Below the pieces are notes generated by a model. It was given only the letters and a program-made list of their open reading frames with translations, was not told where the DNA came from and made no database searches. Of a stretch of 64,000 nucleotides of DNA, positions 11,337-22,833 are shown piece by piece. This DNA is from Artocarpus heterophyllus. Taxonomy: Eukaryota > Streptophyta > Magnoliopsida > Rosales > Moraceae. A program made the translations under genes and the position numbers. Within the stretch, counting starts at the first letter, position 1. The number at the start of each line of letters is the position of its first letter. The stretch covers positions 34,902,052-34,966,051 of the forward strand of contig CM046348.1 in assembly GCA_025403435.1 (NCBI GenBank). Direction: 5' to 3'.

Positions 11337-12363
11337 TCATTTGTTCGGACTTTGGCTTTCTATGTGACCCCTGCCTTGACATTTAAAACATTTAATATCA
11401 CGATTCCAAGCAGTGGAAGAATCAGATTGACCTTGATTCCCAAGGCTGGCCACCTCTTGTTTTTGCTCGGTCTTTGGCTTGGTGTTGGGTTGCTTCTCAT
11501 CCTTCTTCCATTGGTTCCTTTTCCAAGCGGATGTACTTGGGTTTTGGCTGGGATGTGTGTTACTGCCCCAACTCATAAGTTGATTCTCAATTTTGATAGC
11601 CATGTGCACCATGTCCTCCAACTCCACATAATGTTGTAACTCTCGGTTTAAGCCTGCCAAAAACCTCACCATTGTAGCCTCCTGATCCTCCTCCATATTT
11701 GCCTGAATCATCATAACCTCCGTCTCCTTATAGTACTCCTCCACACTCTGGTTGCCCTGCTTAAGATTTTGTAGTTTGTTGTACAACTCCTGGTAGTAGT
11801 AAGCTGGTACAAATTGCTTCCTCATCACAGTCGTCATCTCTTCCCATTTATAATAAGCTGATCCCACCAGGTAATAGCATAATCAAAAAATTCAATTACA
11901 GCCAATTTTACCTTCTTCACCTCAGAATAGTTGTGGCAGTCAAAGATGAACTCCATTTTCTTCTCCTATTCTAGGTACGCTTCTGGATTGGATTTCCCTT
12001 GAAATGATGGTATCTTCATTTCTATGCCTCTTAAACTATCATTTTCCTAGTTCCTAACTCCTCATCCCATCCAAATCTCCGGTGACTACCCACTGAATCT
12101 TCTCCTTCATCAAACTCTTCCCCATCAATCCTGTAGTAGTCATCAGCCTCTCCTCTAACTAGAAACCATTCTTGCCTACGCGCATGAGGAACACGTTGTG
12201 GCTGTTCCACACGTGCGTTTTCTATCTGGTCTATCCTGTCATGAAGCTGTCCTAACTCTCCCCTCAACAATCGCCTCATCTCCCCTATCATCGCTTCCAT
12301 CAGGAGTTTTGGATCTGCTGCACCAGAGGTACCCTCAATAGTGTTCTTGCTGTTGTTTGACAT
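11337..12363 (-). pseudogene. Gag of family A element 1
   Basis: Begins at ATG 12363 (MSNNSKNTIEGTSGAADPKL), followed by a charged N-terminal segment and the capsid-like block (EEMTTVMRKQFVPAYYYQEL; VEEYYKETEVMMIQANMEED) and a knuckle at about 11395-11345. The last zinc ligand is changed (CFKCQGRGHIESQSP, Cys to Ser), so zinc binding is probably lost. A frameshift separates the first third (12363-12031) from the 176-codon ORF at 11867-11337. Confidence 0.85.
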
Positions 12364-12843
12364 TTTTTTTTTTGCAAAACAAAGTAAGAAACAATGCAAA
12401 GGACCATACCACACTCCCTTATGTGTTTCACTCATGAAATGGTGCACTCAATTTCACTCATGTTTGCACTCAATACTTTCGGCTTTTGTCCACTCTAATG
12501 CTCTCTCCTCTTTGCCTTTTTCCACTCATTAATTCTCACTCAGTTCCTATAAAACTAGTCAAATCAATATCAAAATTTCCTTGACAATTCAAAAACAGAT
12601 TACCAAGGAGGCTCAAATTAGAAACAAGAATATAACGAGCATGGGTAATTTAGGCTTTCAGAAATCACACCCAAAAGAAACGAAATTTGAGCAAACTTTT
12701 TTTGGTCTTTGCAGGGAATTCAATTTTGGGCTCCTTAAACCCGACTTTGGTAATGAAAATCAAGACTCATGAATAATTAAAACAAACATAAACTAAGGAA
12801 ACTGATAACCAAAACCTGATTAAAACCTTGCTTTGATACCAAA
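12364..12843 (-). other. 5' leader and PBS of family A element 1
   Basis: Non-coding. The block GTGAAACAC..AGGGAGTGTGGT is at 12431-12408 on the minus strand, and the PBS is at 12841-12830 (TGGTATCAAAGC, one change from TGGTATCAGAGC, complementary to the 3' end of initiator-Met tRNA). The purine-rich GGATCC tract seen in other copies has been lost here. I see no gene. Confidence 0.75.
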
Positions 12844-13672
12844 TGATATGAAACCCGCCAAGAACTTACACGACCCTAACCAAAATTGGTCTCCAAGGTT
12901 GAAATTCCTAATCAGTTTTGAATGGAACCATGACCCGATGCCTAACAAGAAGCACAAATCTTGGTATCTGAGGATGCCACAATCTGCTATGGACGGACTG
13001 ATTGACGAGTCTATAAATGCCATAGAATTTTCTGATAAGTTTAAATAGTTTGTCTAAGAACCAAAGAGAATTAAACCTCAAATTGTGTGCTAAAAATTGA
13101 TCTCCATTGAATGAAATTCGCTACAATATATAGTGGTTACCCCTTTGCGAATTTTAGCTCCTAATTGCCCATGGAATTTTGAGCAAATCAATTACCAACA
13201 AAAATGTCTAATCTAAAGCAAATAAGGTAAGTTCCCTTATTGGCTTAAAAGCCTTACAATAATAGAAATAAAACAAATGCATGTTTCTAAAAGAAAAGGA
13301 AACTAGACAATAAAGAGGTAAATAGCTGATTCTTGTCGTCATTTGTAGCCTCAAAATGGGAAAGTAACTTAAATGGAAAGTAGCTTGATTATTTGCAGCC
13401 ATATGGTGCTAATCACTTGTTGATTCTGTAAACACGATTACTCAGTCCCTTCTAGAACTTGAATCATGCATTTGTTGGTCTGGATGTCACATGCAATTCC
13501 CTCAATGGGCCTCCATGCAATAGCTTGAGCCCAAGTTGCTTGAATCAGCCCAACAAGCATTTCTTTGAACTTCTTCCCACGAGCTCTCATAACCGGACCA
13601 ATGGGAACTTGAATTGGATCTGAATATGTCTCATCCCATGTGCTCTCACTTGTACTAACAATGTCCTCATCA
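12844..13672 (-). repeat. 5' LTR of family A element 1
   Basis: An 829-bp family A LTR: TGATGAGGACATTG at 13672 to TTTCATATCA at 12844, adjoining the PBS. The tail frame (GPVMRARGKKFKE, ending MIQVLEGTE) is open at 13675-13438. By eye it differs from the left LTR of this unit by roughly one base in ten, including subfamily-type variants, which argues that the two LTRs were not copied together. Confidence 0.85.
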
Positions 13673-14640
13673 GTGGAGAGAAAAAAAGAGTGTGAAAAAT
13701 AAGAGAGAAAAAGAGAAAGGAGAGAGTTCAACCTTAATGTGTGCGAGAGAGGAAAAATACATTTTCATTGCAAAGAAAAGTGAGATCAAGAGAGCTTTAA
13801 TTTCTCATCAGCCCCTTATAAATGTACAAGGGGGCCCTTTTAAACTCTAATGATCTCGCCGGTTCTTTGCCAAGCAATGTTGTTTCCCTTTTTTAAGATT
13901 TCGAGGATGTATTTCCTAAAGAGTTGCCTTAGGGCTTACCTCCAATTTGAGGAATTGAGCATCAAATTGACTTCATACCTGGTGCTTCAATTCCAAACCG
14001 GCCTGCCTATAGGAGTAATCCTGAGGAGACAAGGGAACTTCAAAGGCAAGTAGGTGAGTTATTGGAGAAGGGATATGTGCATGAAAGCATAAGTCCTTAT
14101 GAGGTTCCGGTGTTGCTAGTGCCTAAGAAGGGTGGGACATGGAGAATGTCTGTGGACTGCCAAGCCATCAACAACAATACGGTAAAGTATTGTCATCCCA
14201 TTCCTAGAGTAGATGATATCCTGGATGAATTGTATGGTTCTTTTGTTTTTACCAAGATTGATCTTAAGAGTGGATATCACCAAATTAGGATGAAAGAAGG
14301 TGATGAGTGGAAAACTGCATTTAAAACAAAATATGGTTTGTATGAATGGTTACTTATGCTTTTCAGGTTAAATAATGCACCTAGCACTTCCATGAGACTT
14401 ATGAACCATGTTTTGCATGCTTACACTGGTCAATTTGTAGTTGTCTACTTTAATGATATCCTGATTTATAGCAAAAACTTTGATGATTATGTTGAACATT
14501 TAAAACTTGTTTTAGATGTTTTAAGGAAAGAAAATTTGTTTGCTAACTTCAAGAAACGTACCTTTTGCACAGATAAGCTTGTATTTCTTGGTTTTGTTGT
14601 GAGTGCGCAAGGTGCATAGGTTGGTGAGGAAAAGGTGAAG
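13673..14640 (+). pseudogene. Linker and reverse transcriptase of family D element
   Basis: The linker end (13673-13850) is purine-rich and in broken frames. RT is open from 14062 to 14619 (185 codons): [54 protein letters not shown]-like sequence and YFNDILIYSK. The catalytic YFDD is changed to YFND, which would abolish polymerase activity by itself. A stop (TAG 14617) ends it at QGA. The [11 protein letters not shown] box is also altered (LFRLNNAPSTS). Confidence 0.87.
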
Positions 14641-15300
14641 GCAATCTAAGATTGGCCAACTCCTACAACCATAGGGTAGGTGAAAAGTTTTCATGGCTTG
14701 GCTAGTTTCTACAGGCGTTTTATTTGGGACTTTAGTAGCCTTGCCGCACCTTTGATTGAAGTCATCAAGAAGTACATTCCATTTAAGTAGGGAGAGTAAC
14801 AAGAAAAGGCATTCAAACTGATCAAGGAGAAGTTAACAAATGCACCTCTACTTGTTTTACCTAACTTCACTAAAACATTTGAAATTGAGGGTGATGCTTC
14901 AGGTACAGGTATTGGAGGCATTTTGATGCAAGAAGGAAGACCGATTACATACTTTAGTGAAAAGTTGAGTGGGGCAGCTCTGAATTATCCTACTTATGAT
15001 AAGGAGATGTATGCATTGGTTCGAACCTTAAAGACGTGGCTGCACTATCTTTGGCCGAAGGAGTTTGTGATTCACACGTATCATGAATCCTTGAAGCATT
15101 TGAAGAGGCGGCACAAAATGAATAAATGCCATGCCAAGTGGGTAGAATACATTGCAACATTCCCATATGTGATCTAATACAAGCAAGGTAAGGAAAGCAT
15201 AGTTGCCGATGCACTATCTCGCAGGTACGCCTTACTTTCAACCCTTGATGCTAAGTTGCTTGGATTTGAGTGCATTAAAGAAATGTATACATTGATTCTG
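14641..15300 (+). pseudogene. RNase H region of family D element
   Basis: The connection ([12 protein letters not shown], ~14685) and RNase H ([20 protein letters not shown], about 14882-14941; [40 protein letters not shown]) continue the RT frame, but stops occur near 14650, 14680, 14790, 14800 and 15176. The run [20 protein letters not shown] marks the RNase H/integrase border. The HTDHES motif has become HTYHES, losing an acidic residue. Confidence 0.85.
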
Positions 15301-16479
15301 ATTTTGGAGTTGTGTTTAAAGATTGCACAAAGGGGGCATGTGGGAAATACTACTTACATGAGGGTTTCTTGTTTCAAGAAAATAAACTTTGCATTCCTCA
15401 TTCTTCTTTGCGTGAGTTGTTAGTTAGAGAAGCACATGGTGGTGGTTTGATGGGTCACTTTGGAATAGCTAAGACTTTAGGTGTCTTGCTTGAGCATTTC
15501 TTTTGGCCACATATGAAGCGTGATGTTGAGAGGATTTACGGGAGATGCATTACATGTAGACAAGCTAAGTCTAGGCTACAACCACATGGGTTATATACTC
15601 CACCTCCTATTCTTAGAGAACCTTGGGTTGACATCTCTATGGACTTGGTGTTAGGGTTACCTAGGACTAAGAGGGGGAGAGATTCTGTGTTTGTGGTAGT
15701 TGATAGGTTTTCTAAGATGGCACACTTCATTGCATGTCATAAAACCGATGATGCATCACATATAGCTAATTTGTTTTTCAAGGAGATTGTTAGGTTGCAT
15801 GGCATGCCTAGGATTATTGTTTCTAATAGAGATGCAAAGTTCTTGAGTTACTTTTGGAAGAACTTGTGGGCAAAGTAGGGGACTAAGCTATTATTTTCTA
15901 CTACTTGTCACCTGCAGACTAATGGTCAAATTGAAGTAGTGAACATGACTTTTCTTACTCTATTACGTGCTGTCATTCAAAAGAATTTGAAAACTAGGGA
16001 AGATTGTTTGGTGCATGTTGAATTTGCTTATAATAGAAGTCTTCATTCTACAACTAAGTTTTAACTATTTGAAGTTGTTTATGGTTTTAAAACATGGACT
16101 CCTTTGGATTTAACTCCTTTACCTTTGAATGAACGAGTTAACTTAGATGGCAAGAAACAGGCTAATTTTGTTAGGCAAATTCACGAGAAGGCAAGACAAA
16201 ACATAGAGAGGTGTACCGGGCAATATGCAAAGACAAGCCAATAAGGACCACAAGCAGGTGGTCTTTGAACCAGTAGATTGGGTGTGGCTGCATATGAGAA
16301 AGGAACGTTTCCCCGAACAAAGGCGTTCAAAACTCCTTCCGAGGGGTGATGGACCTTTTCAAGTGTTGGAATTCATTAATGACAATGCCTACAAACTTGA
16401 TTTACTAGGTGAGTTTGGTGTTAGTGCTAGTTTTAATGTTTTTGACTTTGAGGACAAATCCTTTTCAAGAGGGGGAGAA
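15301..16479 (+). pseudogene. Integrase of family D element
   Basis: Open at 15312-15878 (188 codons): zinc finger ([21 protein letters not shown] .. CGR-like CITCRQAKS), core [31 protein letters not shown] and [23 protein letters not shown] at 15876 follows; the last catalytic region reads [11 protein letters not shown]-terminal GDGPFQVLEFINDNAYKLDL is at 16340-16400 in another frame, and the frame then reaches the purine tract TCAAGAGGGGGAGAA (16465-16479) next to the LTR. Confidence 0.87.
16465..16479 (+). promoter_or_regulatory. Polypurine tract of family D element
   Basis: TCAAGAGGGGGAGAA directly precedes the LTR start TGATGCAAGC. It would prime plus-strand DNA synthesis. It is also coding, because the polyprotein frame crosses it (NPFQEGEN-like). 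Confidence 0.85.
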
Positions 16480-17351
16480 TGATGCAAGCAATGGAGCTGC
16501 ACAAGTTAGGAGCCATGTTCATGATCTCTTAAGCCGTTCAAGTGGTCCAATCACAAGATCTAAGGCCAAGCGATTCAAGGAAGCATTGAACGGGTTCATT
16601 CAACAAGTTTGCGACATGTCACATAAATGGAGCCCTAGCATAGGCCCAAGTCAATCTCAAGAGAGCCTAGTCACGATGATTAAGGTTCTAGAAGATTCAC
16701 ATTGATGATGTGCATGATTCCAATAAATTGTGGGGTAGATTTGTAATTTCAAGAAACCTTCCTATTTTGGATCGCACGTGCGTGCCATGTCATCAAGTTT
16801 GAGCCTCATCCTCAATTTATTTTTGCTAATGTAATTTTTGTAATTTCTTAGTGTCAAATTCGGTTTTGTTAGCCATAAAAACAAACCTAGATATTTTCCC
16901 TTTTCTGGATTAGGTTAGGCGCATTTTAGGGGATAAGATTATTTTAGGGCTTAATTTCGCATCGGAAAGCACCAATTAAGGGATTTTCTAAGTCAACCTT
17001 TGCTTAGGGATTCTTTTGGGCTGAAAATCATTCCCATATAATTGTAAACACTTGGTTATTTTGAGGAGGAATCAATCAGATCATAGTCATGAATTTTGTG
17101 AGGCTTTTCCTGCGCTCTTCTTGTTTTCTTGAGAAGACTCTTTGAACTTATCAAGATTAATCAGATCATAGTCATGAATTTTTAAGTGTTCTTGAAATTC
17201 TAGGTGTGGCATCTTCCTATCCATGGTTCTTGGTTCGTGTCTCATTAGATTACGGGTCAAGGCTCAACAAACATGTGTCTTAAGGGATTAAGGGTTCGAA
17301 TTCCAGATTTGGTGTCGGGTGTTGTCGCGTTAGTCTACGGGGTACATATCA
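16480..17351 (+). repeat. 3' LTR of family D element
   Basis: An 872-bp LTR from TGATGCAAGCAATGG to GGGGTACATATCA. Bases 16490-16700 code for the tail (GPITRSKAKRFKEALNGFIQ .. MIKVLEDSH) and end in a stop at 16703. Related copies are at 5668-6361, 35588-36499 and 37374-38320; this one has a deletion of about 40-75 bp relative to the longer copies. Nothing else is encoded. Confidence 0.87.
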
Positions 17352-18022
17352 CTCCAACTCCACAAAATGCTGTAACTCAATGGCATTGTGAATTTCTCAG
17401 TTCAAGCCTGCCAAAAACCTTACCATTGTAGCCTCCCAATCCTCCTCATCACGGTCTTCATCTCTTTCCATGACTCAATAGGTCACTCTCTATTTCATCT
17501 CCTATTTATGACAAGCTGATACCACCAGGTAATAGCATAATCAAAAAATTCAATTACAACCAATTTTACCTTCTTCGCCTTGAAATAGTTGTGGCAGTCA
17601 AAGACAAACTCCATTTTCTTCTCCCATTCTAGGTACGCTTTGGGATTGGATTTACCTTGAAATGATGGTATCTTAATTTTTATGCCTCTCAAACTATCAT
17701 TTTCCTAGTTCCTAACTCCTCTATCCTGTCCAAATCTCCGGTGACTATCTACTGAATCTTCTCCTTCATCAAATTCTTCCCCATCAATCCCGTAGTAGTC
17801 ATCAACCTCTCCTCTAATCGAAACCCTTTCCCACCTACCTGCATGAGGAACATCTTGTGGCTGTTCCACACGTGCATTTTCTATCTGATCTATCCTCTCA
17901 TGAAGCTATCCTAACTTTCCTCTCAACAATTGCCTCATCTCCCCTATCATCACTTCCATGAGGAGTTTTGGATCTGTTGCACCAGAGGTACCATCAATAG
18001 TGTTCTTGCTGTTGTTTGACAT
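17352..18022 (-). pseudogene. Gag fragment of family A element 2
   Basis: Starts at ATG 18022 (MSNNSKNTI-like) and reads toward 17352. The clearest block is the 65-codon ORF at 17692-17495 with MKIPSFQGKSNPEAYLEWEK-type sequence (here IKIPSFQGKSNPKAYLEWEK) and MEFVFDCHNYFKAKKVKL. A local deletion fuses the part after RDRPIESW with the ELQHYVEL part near 17450. The knuckle and protease are missing because of the family D insertion. Confidence 0.82.
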
Positions 18023-18582
18023 TTTTTTTTTTTTGGCAAAACAAAGTAAGAAACAATGCAAAGGACCTTACCACACTCCCTTATGTGTTTCACTCATGAA
18101 ATGGTTCACTCAATTTCACTCGTGTTTGCACTAAATACTTTCGGCTTTTGTCCACTCTAATGCTCTCGCCTCTTTCCCTTTTCCACTCATTAATTCTCAC
18201 TCAATTCCTATAAAACTAGTCAAATGAATATCAAAATTTCCTTGACAATTCACAAACAAATTAACAAGAAGTTTCAGGTTAGAAACAAGAATATAACAGG
18301 CGTAGATAATTTGGGCTCTCATAAATCACACCCAAAAGAAACAAAATTTGGGCAAAAATTTTTGGTCTTTGCAGGGAATTCAATTTCAGGTTCCTTAAAC
18401 CAAGAATATCAATAATCTAAAAAAAAATTAAGGAAGGTTCCTAGACTCTTTTATTTTTTATTTTTTTTATTTTTTTAAGCCGACTTTGATAATGGAAATC
18501 AAGATGCACAAATACTTGAAACAACCATAAACTAAGGGAACAGATAAGCAAAACCTTATTAGAACCTCGTTTTGATACCAAA
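18023..18582 (-). other. 5' leader and PBS of family A element 2
   Basis: Non-coding. The conserved block is at 18093-18070, a decayed purine tract lies near 18420-18475 (minus strand), and the PBS at 18580-18569 (TGGTATCAAAAC) is adjacent to the LTR. No gene is seen. Confidence 0.7.
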
Positions 18583-19230
18583 TGATGTGAACCCCGTCAA
18601 GAACTAACGCGACACTAACCAAAATTGGTCTCCAAGGTCGAAATTCCTAATCGGTTTTGAATGGAACCGCGACTCGATGCCTAACAAGAAGCACAAACTT
18701 TGGTATGCGAGGATGCCACAATCAGCTATGGACGGACTGATTGATGAGTCTATGAACGCCATGGAATAGTCTGATAAGTTTGAATAGTTCATTTAAAGAA
18801 CCGAAGAGAATTAAAACCTCAAATTGTGTGTTGAAAAAAACTACCCAATGAATAAAATTCGTTACAATATATAGTGGTTTCCCCTTTGTGAATTTTCAGC
18901 TCCTGAATTGCCCATGAATTTCAGACAAATCAATTACCAAAAAAATGCCCAATCTAAAGCAAAAAAGTAAGTTCCCTTAATGGCTTAAAAGCCTTTCAAT
19001 AATATGAAATAAAAGAAAAGAAAAGAAAAGGAAAATAGAGAATAAATAGGTAAATAGCTGATTCTTCTCACCACTTGTTGCCTCAAAGTAGGAAAGTAAC
19101 TGAAATAGAAAGTAGCTTGATTATTTGCAGCCATATGGTGTTAATCACTTGTTGATTTTGCAAACATGTTTACTCGGTCCCTTCTAGAACTTGAATCATA
19201 CATTTTCTTGGTCTGGATGTCACATGCAAT
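18583..19230 (-). repeat. 5' LTR of family A element 2, truncated
   Basis: A family A LTR ending at 18583 beside the PBS. The minus-strand beginning of the LTR, about 165 bp including most of the tail-coding part, is missing beyond 19230, where the sequence switches at CACATGCAAT to family E gag-protease sequence. It contains no gene. Confidence 0.83.
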
Positions 19231-20080
19231 AGCATCATACTTGTCATTATGAGGAGGAGTATGCTGCCCAAGGTGAATTGTTGGTCACTCGATGAGCCCT
19301 TAGTGTGCAAGCCAAAGAGGAAGAAGAAGAGCAACGTGAGAACATTTTTCATACTAGGTGCCACGTGCGGAACAAGGTATGTAGTGTGATAATAGATGGA
19401 AGGAGTTGTACGAACGTTGCTAGCACTACTATGGTTGACAAATTAGGTCTGCCAATGACCAAACATCCTCGACCTTACAAGTTGCAATGGTTGAATAATA
19501 GTGGTGAAGTGAACGTAACTAAACAAGCATTAATTTTGTCTCGCATTGGTAGATATGAAGATGAAGTTTTGTGCGATGTAGTCCTAATGTAAGCTGGACA
19601 ATTGTTATTAGGTCGACCATGGCAATTTGATCGTCGAGTCAAACATGATGGCTACACCAACAAATATTCTCTTGAGCACAACCAGAGACCATTCACTCTT
19701 GTACCAATGACACCTAAATAGGTTCATGAAGATCAAGTGCGGTTACAAAAGGAGAGTGAACAATAAGGAGAGAATGAGAAAAAGAGAGAGAAAGGGAGTG
19801 AAAAAAATGAGTGTTGGAGTGTAGAGAGAGAGTTCGGCCAAAGAGGGAAAAAAGATAGAGGGGCCGAGAAAAAGGAGAGAAAAGGAGAGAACATTGAGAG
19901 AGCCAATACAAAAGAAGATTTGGTCAATGACGTAAAAATAGAGAGAAAAACAAACTTCTATGCAAGAGAGAGTGATGTCAGAAGAGCTTTGTTTTCTAAG
20001 CAGCCGATGATTTTACTCATATACAAGGAGACGTTATTAAACACTAACGATCTTGATTCCACCTTGCATAGTTTTGTTGT
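19231..20080 (+). pseudogene. Gag end, protease and linker of family E element
   Basis: The ORF at 19305-19592 contains SVIIDGRSCTNVASTTMVDK (about 19387-19445); the normal DGG is DGR here. LGRPWQFDRRVKHDGYTNKY follows beyond a stop (TAA 19590). A Lys/Glu-rich linker is purine-dense from 19740 to 19920, then an open stretch holds NFYARESDVRRALFSKQPMI (about 19948-20010). This prepares the polyprotein for cleavage; two or more stops break it. Confidence 0.8.
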
Positions 20081-20860
20081 TTCTCTTTTGCAGGAATATG
20101 AGGATATCTTTCCCAAGGAAACACCGCAAGGTTTACCTCCAATCCGCGGGATTGAACATCAAATCGACTTCATCCCTGGAGCTACAATTCCAAACTAACC
20201 AGCCTATAGGAGTAATCCCGAGGAGACAAAGGAACTCCAACGGCAGGTAAGTGAGTTGATGGAGAAGGGACACGTGATAGAAAGCATGAGCCCATGCACC
20301 ATACCAGTTTTACTTGTGCATAAGAAAGATGGGACTTGGAGGATGTGCGTTGATTGTCGAGCCATGAACAACATCACGGTAAAGTATCGACATCCCATTC
20401 CTCGCTTGGATGACATGTTAGATGAATTGGTGCTTGTGTCTTTTTTAAAATTGATATGAAAAGTGGATATCATCAAATTCGCATGAAAGAGGGAGACGAG
20501 TGGAAGATGGCTTTCAAAACAAAACAAGTTTTGTATGAGTGGTTGGTAATGCCTTTCGGTTTAACCAATGCGCCTAGCACATTTATGCGTTTAATGAACC
20601 ATGTTTTGCGAGCTTTTATTGGGAAATTTGTTGTTGTTTATTTTGATGATATCCTGATCTATATCAGCAATCTAGATGATCATATTGAACATTTGAAACA
20701 TGTTTTAGATGTTTTACGGAAGGAAAAGTTGTATGCTAATCTTAAGAAGTGTACCTTTTGCACGGATAAGCTTGTATTTCTTGGTTTTGTTGTTAGTGCT
20801 CAAGGTATACAGGTTGACGAAGAAAAGTTAGGGCTATCCAAGAAAGGCCAAGTCCCATAA
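20081..20860 (+). pseudogene. Reverse transcriptase of family E element
   Basis: EYEDIFPKETPQGLPPIRGI at about 20095-20154 leads into the [19 protein letters not shown] block. A frameshift near 20430-20455 separates [12 protein letters not shown] from [20 protein letters not shown]. The catalytic box YFDDILIYI is intact at about 20638, and [19 protein letters not shown] is at about 20770. A second frameshift at about 20827 ends the frame. The domain is complete in content but split over two frames. Confidence 0.87.
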
Positions 20861-21480
20861 GCATTGGAGAAGTAAGGAGTTTTCATGGACTTGCTAGCTT
20901 TTACCGGCAGTTTGTAAGGGATTTCAATACTTTGGCTACACCACTCATAGAAGTAATCAAGGAGAATGTTGGGTTCAAGTGGGGAGAAGAACAAGAGAAG
21001 GCGTTTTAGCTTATTAAGCATAAGCTTACTCATGCTCCTTTACTTGCTTTACCTGATTTTTCTAAAAATTTCAAATTGAATGTTATGCTTCTGGTGTAGG
21101 TATAGGTGCTGTGCTAATGCAAAGAGGACGACCAATCGCGTATTTCAGTGAAAAATTGAGTGGGTCAACACTAAATTACCTGACTTATGACAAGGAGTTG
21201 TATGCGTTGGTTCGAGCATTAAAGACTTGGCAACACTACCTATGGCCCAAGGAATTCATGATTCACACTTATCACGAGTCATTGAAACATCTGAAGGGAC
21301 AACAAAAGTTGAACAAGAGGCATGCCTGCTGGGTGGAATTCATCGAGATATTTCCTTACGTCATCCAATATAAGCAAGGTAAGGAGAATGTCATTGCGGA
21401 TGCACTTTCTTGCAGGTACGCTTTACTTTTTATCCTTGACGCTAAACTACTTGGTTTTGAGCATATTAAGGATTTATACC
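20861..21480 (+). pseudogene. RNase H region of family E element
   Basis: [21 protein letters not shown] connection at about 20880. RNase H is open from 21111: [60 protein letters not shown] and [20 protein letters not shown] stop at about 21007 and a frameshift near 21070-21100 precede it. As in the family D element, the conserved HTDHES has become HTYHES. Confidence 0.85.
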
Positions 21481-22833
21481 CTTTAGACCAAGATTTTAGA
21501 GAGGAGTATCAAGCTTGTGAGAAAAACGCAATGGGTAAATTTTATAGACATGATGTTTTTTTGTTTCAGGAGAATAAGCTTTGTGCGCCTAATTGTTCTT
21601 CAAGAGATTTGTTAGTGAGGGAATCCCATGGTGGTAGATTGATGGGGCATTTAGGAATTGCTAAAACTTTAGCTATTTTGCAGGAACACTTCTTTTGACC
21701 ACACATGAAAAGGGATGTTGAAAGGATATGTGGTAGATGTGTCACATGTAGGCAAGCTAAATCGAGAGCACAACCCCATGGTTTATACACACCTTTGCCA
21801 ATTCCTAGTGAGCCTTGGACTGATATTTCAATGGACTTTGTGTTAGGTTTATCTAGCACCAAACATGGGAAGGATAGTGTGTTTGTGGTTGTATCGATTT
21901 TCTAAGATGGAACATTTTATTCCCTGTCATAAAACTGATGATGCATCGCATGTTGTTGAATTGTTCTTTAGGGAGATTGTGAGAATACATGGCATGCCTA
22001 GGACAATTGTTTCAGATAGAGATGCTAAGTTCTTGAGCTACTTTTGGAAGACTTTGTGGAGTAACTTAGGTAATAAGCTATTGTTTTCTACGACTTGCCA
22101 CCCACAAACTGATGGTCAAACTGAGGTAGTAAATAGGACTTTGTCAACCTTATTAAGAGCAATCATCAGTAAGAACATTAAATCATGGGAAGACTGTTTA
22201 CCGCATGTTGAGTTTGCATATAATCATTCTGTCCATTATGCTACTAAGTATTCACCTTTTGAAATTGTTTATGGTTTTAATCCTTTGTCTCCATTAGATT
22301 TATCACCATTACCTATTTCTAAGCGTGTTAATTTAGATGGCAAAAGAAAGGCTGACTTTGTTAAACAGATTCATGAGAAAGCAAGACTCAACATTGAGCG
22401 AAGAACGGAACAATATGCAAAGCAAGCCAACAAGGGGCGACATAAGCTAATTTTTGAACCCAGAGACTGGGTGTGGTTGCACTTCAGAAAGGAGCATTTT
22501 CTGGACCAAAGAAAGTCAAAGTTGTTGCGGCAGGGTGATGGTTCGTTTCAAGTCCTTGAACGAATTAATGACAATACTTACAAGTTGGATTTGCAAGGTG
22601 AGTATAATGTAACTGCTACCTTCAATGTTTTTTATTTGAGTCCTTTTGATGCAGAGTCTGATTTGAGAACAAATCCTTGTCAAGAGGAGGGGAATGATGG
22701 AGACTTAGGGAGCTCAAATGCAACAAAGGTGGTTGATCCAATACAAGTTCCTATTGGACCAGTCACAAGAGCCCGAGCTAGGAAATTCAAGGAAGCACTA
22801 AATGGGCTAATTCATGAAATTTGGAATTAAGAA
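21481..22833 (+). pseudogene. Integrase of family E element, running into the 3' LTR
   Basis: The zinc-finger part is open to 21696 (stop TGA at FF*PHMKRD), continues at 21705 ([12 protein letters not shown]) and shifts frame near 21890. From 21865 the frame stays open for 321 codons: [78 protein letters not shown]. It then crosses the purine tract into the LTR (from 22695) with [20 protein letters not shown], stopping at 22830. The catalytic acidic residues are present. This is the best direct view of the LTR-encoded tail. Confidence 0.9.

Larger units (their letters stand above)
7052..13672 (-). mobile_element. Family A CRM-like gypsy element 1 (minus), LTRs mismatched
   Basis: The complete order LTR-PBS-gag-protease-RT-RNase H-integrase-PPT-LTR is present on the minus strand. 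Flanks CTTTT (7047-7051) and GTGGA (13673-13677) are not a target duplication, and the flanking hosts are different parts of gypsy elements. The left LTR resembles the LTR at 18583-19230 more than the right LTR of the same unit (for example the AATAGTC and AATATGAAATAAAAG variants). The unit is best read as a recombinant between two family A insertions. Coding frames are broken by stops and frameshifts. Confidence 0.85.
13673..17351 (+). mobile_element. Family D CRM-like gypsy element (plus), 5' half lost
   Basis: Pol from the linker through integrase, a polypurine tract and a complete 3' LTR lie on the plus strand. The 5' LTR, gag and protease are missing at 13673, where the 5' LTR of the family A element ends. 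On the right the 3' LTR abuts family A gag, so this element had inserted into that gag. Multiple stops show that it is dead. Confidence 0.85.
17352..19230 (-). mobile_element. Family A element 2 (minus): gag, leader and 5' LTR only
   Basis: The minus-strand 5' third of a family A element. Gag is cut at 17352 by the 3' LTR of the plus-strand family D element. The 5' LTR is cut at 19230, where plus-strand family E coding sequence begins. The remaining LTR shares diagnostic variants with the LTR at 7052-7829, so that LTR may be its original partner. Confidence 0.83.

Noticed and set aside
7047..13677. Target-site duplication for family A element 1
   Set aside because: The flanking pentamers CTTTT and GTGGA do not match, and host sequences on the two sides are not collinear.
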